Below are positions 60,837-64,000 of a stretch of DNA of 64,000 bases, piece after piece. This DNA comes from JACQAP01 sp965233135 (lineage in GTDB: Bacteria > Pseudomonadota > Gammaproteobacteria > Burkholderiales > JACQAP01): the NCBI GenBank assembly GCA_965233135.1, contig CBDDRM010000010.1:7594-71593 (forward strand), written 5' to 3'. Under the pieces are notes generated by a model. The model saw nothing but the letters and a program-made list of their open reading frames with translations. It ran no database searches and was not told the DNA's origin. The translations under genes were made by a program, and so were the position numbers. Each line of letters begins with the position of its first letter. The stretch's first letter is position 1.

Positions 60837-61931
60837 TTAGTACAGCACTACCGGGTTGCCCGGCGATCCCGTGCCGCCGATAATGCGCAGCGGGGCCCAA
60901 ATGAACGCGCCTTCCTTGATGCCGGCCTTGACCAGCGATTCGGTGTCGACGTTCTCCAGGTTCCAGATACCACGGCGCGTTTGCAGCTGGGTGTGGCAGG
61001 GAACGGCATATCCGTCCTCTTCACCCCCCGGCTGGGCGTCGTTCGCCGAGGTGTCTCCCATCGTCAAGGCGATATTCTTCGATGCCATCCATTGGCAGGC
61101 ACTGATACCGAAGCCGGGTTCGCCTTGCGCAAACATCGCGCGAGCTTCTGCGCGCTGCTCGGAGGTCAGCGACTTATACCGAGCGTTGCCCCAGGTGTTT
61201 CCCTGTCCGGTATGCAACGCCACGCAGTCTCCAGCCTGCAGATCACTAATTCCTTGCGCTTTCATCATGCCCTGCATGTCGTCCGCCGTCACGATGCCGG
61301 CGTCGCCAGCCTTCTTCGGGATCGGCAGCATTTCAGCACTGGACGAAACCGCGCCTTTGGATTTCTTGTAAGCCACCGCGTCCAGCACGACCAGGCGGCA
61401 GACAAAGCCCAGTTCGCCGACGTGTTCGACACCCAGCGGGCCCATGCCCATTACCCGGCCGCCTGCGCCGCGCTCATACGCATCCCAGTTGATGACCCCG
61501 TTGTAGAACACCGGACCCTTGGAAGTGTTGACGCCAATGTGCCCGGGACCGTCGAACTGGGTCTGGATTTGACCGATTTCGGTCGTAACCAGCTCATCGT
61601 GATAGGTCAGGGCGTTTTTGCCGAACGGCCCGCCGGTCGGGGTACCGGGGATCGTCATTTGCCAGCCGCGCGGTCCGAAGGCCGGTGCTTCGCGATGGTA
61701 ATACTTGCCAATGGTGATGGCCTTGAACTGCTTGACCGTCCCAAGGGCGCGCTTGATGTTGGCCGAGTTCTTGGTGTGGTTCGCACTGCCGGCACGATCG
61801 TCCTTGCCCCACTGGGACGGTGCCCAGCCCAGGGCCGCGTCGTCAGTCGGACCTTTCAATGCTTGTGCGGATGCCGTGCCCACGAAGCAAAGCGCTCCAA
61901 CGGCTGCAGCGATGAGGGTAAGTTTATGCAT
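60837..61931 (-). CDS. Secreted cyclase-family (kynurenine formamidase-like) protein
   Basis: A 364-residue protein with a Sec signal peptide (1-22, ending ASAQ) and a cyclase-family fold. The usual zinc motif HxGTHxDxPxH reads QIQTQFDGPGHIG, so the first two His are Gln while Asp and the last His remain; MGDTSANDAQ and CHTQLQTRRG hold other family positions. Canonical members hydrolyse N-formylkynurenine or isatin; this variant could use fewer ligands or another reaction. A GGAGGAGG site precedes ATG 61931 and a terminator follows. Confidence 0.82.
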   Translation of the reverse strand: MHKLTLIAAAVGALCFVGTASAQALKGPTDDAALGWAPSQWGKDDRAGSANHTKNSANIKRALGTVKQFKAITIGKYYHREAPAFGPRGWQMTIPGTPTGGPFGKNALTYHDELVTTEIGQIQTQFDGPGHIGVNTSKGPVFYNGVINWDAYERGAGGRVMGMGPLGVEHVGELGFVCRLVVLDAVAYKKSKGAVSSSAEMLPIPKKAGDAGIVTADDMQGMMKAQGISDLQAGDCVALHTGQGNTWGNARYKSLTSEQRAEARAMFAQGEPGFGISACQWMASKNIALTMGDTSANDAQPGGEEDGYAVPCHTQLQTRRGIWNLENVDTESLVKAGIKEGAFIWAPLRIIGGTGSPGNPVVLY

Positions 61932-61993
61932 TAGGAATCCTCCTCCTTATATCGGTTTTGCTTTTTGGATTGGACTACGCTGTTGTTGTCTGT

Positions 61994-62017
61994 CGGCATG
62001 CGTGAATGCATATGCCG
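61994..62017. promoter_or_regulatory. Palindrome between divergent genes, candidate operator
   Basis: Arms CGGCAT and ATGCCG with a 12-base centre that contains a second TGC/GCA symmetry, in the 250-base space between the cyclase-family and phytanoyl-CoA-dioxygenase-family genes. The rest of the space shows no gene. Confidence 0.3.
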
Positions 62018-62181
62018 TGCAACCCATTTACACTGACACACTCTAACCGACATTTCAACCCGTTAAAGCAGAGCCCCGGGCTCATGAGGGCGTGTTCTCG
62101 CTGCACTGCGATGCGCAATTGCATCGCAACCCCCTGCGGGAGCGCGTAATATTGCGTCTATTATGGTATGGAGGTTTTCCG

Positions 62182-63060
62182 GTGATTAACGAACAGGACG
62201 TCGCGGCCTACCGAGACGAAGGCTTTCTGGTCGTCGAAAACGTGCTCGATGGGGCGACGCTGGCCAGGATGCGCAAGGTCATTGCGGACCTTGTGGCCAA
62301 AGCCGCGGGCGTCAAAACGCATAACGACATTTACGATCTCGAGCCAACGCATACGCCCGAGCACCCGCGTGTGCGGCGCATCAAAACGCCCCATAAAGTC
62401 GATCCGTTTTTCATGGAAGTGGTGAAACAGCCGGTCATGGTTTCAATCCTGAAAAAATTGCTTGGCAAGGATATCCGGCTGCACGGCTCCAAACTCAACG
62501 TGAAGGCGCCCAAATACGGGTCACCGGTCGAGTGGCACCAGGACTGGGCGTTCTATCCGCATACCAACGATGACATCCTTGCCATCGGAGTGATGCTCGA
62601 TGACGTGGAATTGGAGAATGGTCCACTGCTGGTGGTTCCGGGCTCGCATCGCATCGACAAGGTCTGGGACCACCATCTCGACGGCCGATTTTGCGGCGCC
62701 ATGGATCCAACCAAAACGCCGGATCTGGATTTTTCGAAGGCGGTGCCCTGCGTGGGCAAAGCCGGATCCTGCTCGTTTCACCACGTGCGCCTGGTCCATG
62801 GCTCGGCGCAGAATACTTCGGAGCGTCCCCGGCAATTGTTGCTGTACGAATGCACGGCCGCCGATGCCTGGCCGCTGGTCAATTTCAAGGACCTGGACGA
62901 ATTCAACAGCCGCATGATCTGCGGCGAACCGACGCTCGAGCCACGCACCGAGCGCGTGCCGATTCGCATGCCGTTGCCCCCGGCGCTGGCGCAGGGTTCG
63001 ATCTACGAAAACCAGACCGCCCTGCGCAATCGTTTCTTCGAGGTCAAGGCAGCGACCTGA
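62182..63060 (+). CDS. Phytanoyl-CoA dioxygenase family protein
   Basis: A 292-residue Fe(II)/2-oxoglutarate oxygenase. The iron triad is His119-x-Asp121 (VEWHQDWAF) and the distal His in VRLVHGSAQNTS; the 2-oxoglutarate Arg is in SERPRQLL. It hydroxylates an unknown small molecule; the family includes halogenases, ectoine hydroxylase and PhyH. The GTG start at 62182 is set by GGAGG 7 bases before. A terminator closes the gene. Confidence 0.88.
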   Translation: MINEQDVAAYRDEGFLVVENVLDGATLARMRKVIADLVAKAAGVKTHNDIYDLEPTHTPEHPRVRRIKTPHKVDPFFMEVVKQPVMVSILKKLLGKDIRLHGSKLNVKAPKYGSPVEWHQDWAFYPHTNDDILAIGVMLDDVELENGPLLVVPGSHRIDKVWDHHLDGRFCGAMDPTKTPDLDFSKAVPCVGKAGSCSFHHVRLVHGSAQNTSERPRQLLLYECTAADAWPLVNFKDLDEFNSRMICGEPTLEPRTERVPIRMPLPPALAQGSIYENQTALRNRFFEVKAAT

Positions 63061-63077
63061 GAGTCCAGATCAGACCG

Positions 63078-63107
63078 ACGGCGGGCAGCGTCCCGCCGTT
63101 TGTTTTT
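63078..63107 (+). terminator. Rho-independent terminator after PhyH-family gene
   Basis: Stem ACGGCGGG/CCCGCCGT, 6-base loop, then TTGTTTTTT, 18 bases after the stop. Confidence 0.93.
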
Positions 63108-63178
63108 TGTGTGATGCGAGCCGCGCGCCTACATCGACACTCATGCAAACAAAACCATAACAACAGGGAGGAGCATCC

Positions 63179-64000
63179 ATGGATGTCCGCGCAGCAGTCG
63201 CTCACAAGTCCGGCGCGCCACTGAGTCTGGAAACCGTGCAACTCGATGGACCGCGTCCCGGCGAGGTGCTGGTCGAGATCAAGGCGACCGGCATTTGTCA
63301 CACCGATGAGTTCACACTGTCCGGTGCCGATCCTGAAGGCCTTTTTCCTTCGATTCTCGGCCATGAAGGCGCAGGCGTCGTAGTCGATGTCGGGCCCGGA
63401 GTGAAAAGTCTGAAAAAGGGCGATCACGTCATTCCGCTCTACGTGCCGGAATGCCGCGAGTGCGAATACTGCGTATCCCATAAAACCAACTTGTGCCAAT
63501 CGATCCGGATAACCCAAGGCCAGGGCCTGATGCCGGATGGCACCAGCCGGTTTTCGCTGAAGGGCGAGAAACTGCACCATTACATGGGAACCTCGACGTT
63601 TGCGAATTTCACCGTCGTGCCGGAGATCTCGCTGGCGAAGATTCGCGAAGACGCGCCATTTGACAAGGTGTGCTATATCGGATGCGGCGTCACCACCGGC
63701 ATCGGCGCGGTCATCAACACGGCCAAAGTCGAGCCGGGCGCCAACGTCGTGATCTTCGGTCTCGGCGGAATCGGGTTGAACGTCGTGCAAGGCGCGCGCA
63801 TGGCGGGCGCCAACATGATCATCGGCGTGGACATCAATCCGAAACGACGCGCGCTTGCGGAGAAATTCGGCATGACGCATTTCGTGAACCCGAAAGACAT
63901 GACCGAGAACGAGCTGGTTCCCTATCTGGTGAACCTCACCAAAGGCGGTGCGGACTACAGCTTCGAATGCATCGGCAATGTGAAACTCATGCGCCAGGCG
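63179..64000 (+). CDS. frmA: Class III alcohol dehydrogenase (FrmA), 3' partial
   Basis: The first 274 residues of an S-(hydroxymethyl)glutathione dehydrogenase, cut by the window end. Seen: DVRAAVAHKSGAPLSLETV, catalytic zinc in ATGICHTDEFTLSG and GHEGAGVVV, structural zinc cysteines in PECRECEYCVSHKTNLC, SRFSLKGEKLHHYMGTSTFANFT split across the class-typical stretch, and GLGGIGLNVVQGARMAGA for NAD. It oxidises formaldehyde-glutathione adducts and reduces S-nitrosoglutathione. A GGGAGGAG site precedes ATG 63179. Confidence 0.93.
   Translation, partial: MDVRAAVAHKSGAPLSLETVQLDGPRPGEVLVEIKATGICHTDEFTLSGADPEGLFPSILGHEGAGVVVDVGPGVKSLKKGDHVIPLYVPECRECEYCVSHKTNLCQSIRITQGQGLMPDGTSRFSLKGEKLHHYMGTSTFANFTVVPEISLAKIREDAPFDKVCYIGCGVTTGIGAVINTAKVEPGANVVIFGLGGIGLNVVQGARMAGANMIIGVDINPKRRALAEKFGMTHFVNPKDMTENELVPYLVNLTKGGADYSFECIGNVKLMRQA

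Noticed and set aside
1..64000. CRISPR arrays, insertion sequences, prophage, tRNA or rRNA genes
   Set aside because: No regularly spaced repeats, transposase or integrase motifs, or recognisable tRNA/rRNA sequence seen on either strand.

Overview
The window looks like a chromosomal segment of a GC-rich (about 60 % by eye) betaproteobacterium, most likely of the order Burkholderiales or close to it. Pointers are a tripartite tricarboxylate transporter with a Bug-type binding protein, a Pil-Chp chemosensory cluster, an intracellular polyhydroxyalkanoate depolymerase, ACP phosphodiesterase, TACAAT-like -10 elements, and many CoA-transferase, amidase and hydratase genes of the kind found in soil and groundwater heterotrophs. 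I see no insertion sequence, integrase, CRISPR array, tRNA or rRNA.

Layout. 1-5172: five overlapping or closely packed phosphorelay genes (two hybrid kinases, one receiver-kinase, one normal and one degenerate single-domain receiver) with no DNA-binding or enzymatic output domain. 5366-13856: a metabolic stretch with a FAH-family hydratase divergent from a CoA-transferase, VOC protein and isocitrate-lyase-family protein; then a CAP lipoprotein, CorA, a zinc alcohol dehydrogenase, an EF-hand protein and an amidase. 14046-14997: a winged-helix-like protein plus two tiny DUF5985-like membrane proteins. 15002-18053: ACP phosphodiesterase, secreted M20 peptidase, a 510-base intergenic stretch with a run of hairpins, and a Sel1-repeat protein closed by a strong terminator.

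18399-28696: the most interesting block. A single-domain globin is followed on the same strand by pilG, pilH, pilI, pilJ, chpA (pilL), a Ser/Thr protein kinase with a receiver-like N-terminus, and a hemerythrin. Twitching chemosensory signalling is thus bracketed by two O2/NO-binding proteins, and PilJ lacks a large periplasmic sensor.

28699-35554: cupin, Tat-exported amidohydrolase, unknown protein, secreted alpha/beta hydrolase, SrkA-type kinase, PHA depolymerase. 35696-46410: TctCBA transporter followed by SDRs, a dihydroxyacetophenone-dioxygenase-like cupin, quinone oxidoreductase, 2-hydroxyacid dehydrogenase, HpcH aldolase, and convergent SDR + HD-domain genes; it reads as an uptake-and-catabolism island for an unidentified organic acid. 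46512-48160: small unknown, glycine-rich lipoprotein and cold-shock protein.

48161-56254: on the minus strand, a carbohydrate ABC transporter, a large apionate-lactonase-like protein and an MFS transporter. 56514-60104: hydratase, then an ABC ATPase/FtsX-type permease/DUF3299 set. 60140-64000: unknown exported protein, secreted cyclase-family protein, phytanoyl-CoA-dioxygenase-family protein, and the start of a class III alcohol dehydrogenase cut by the window edge.
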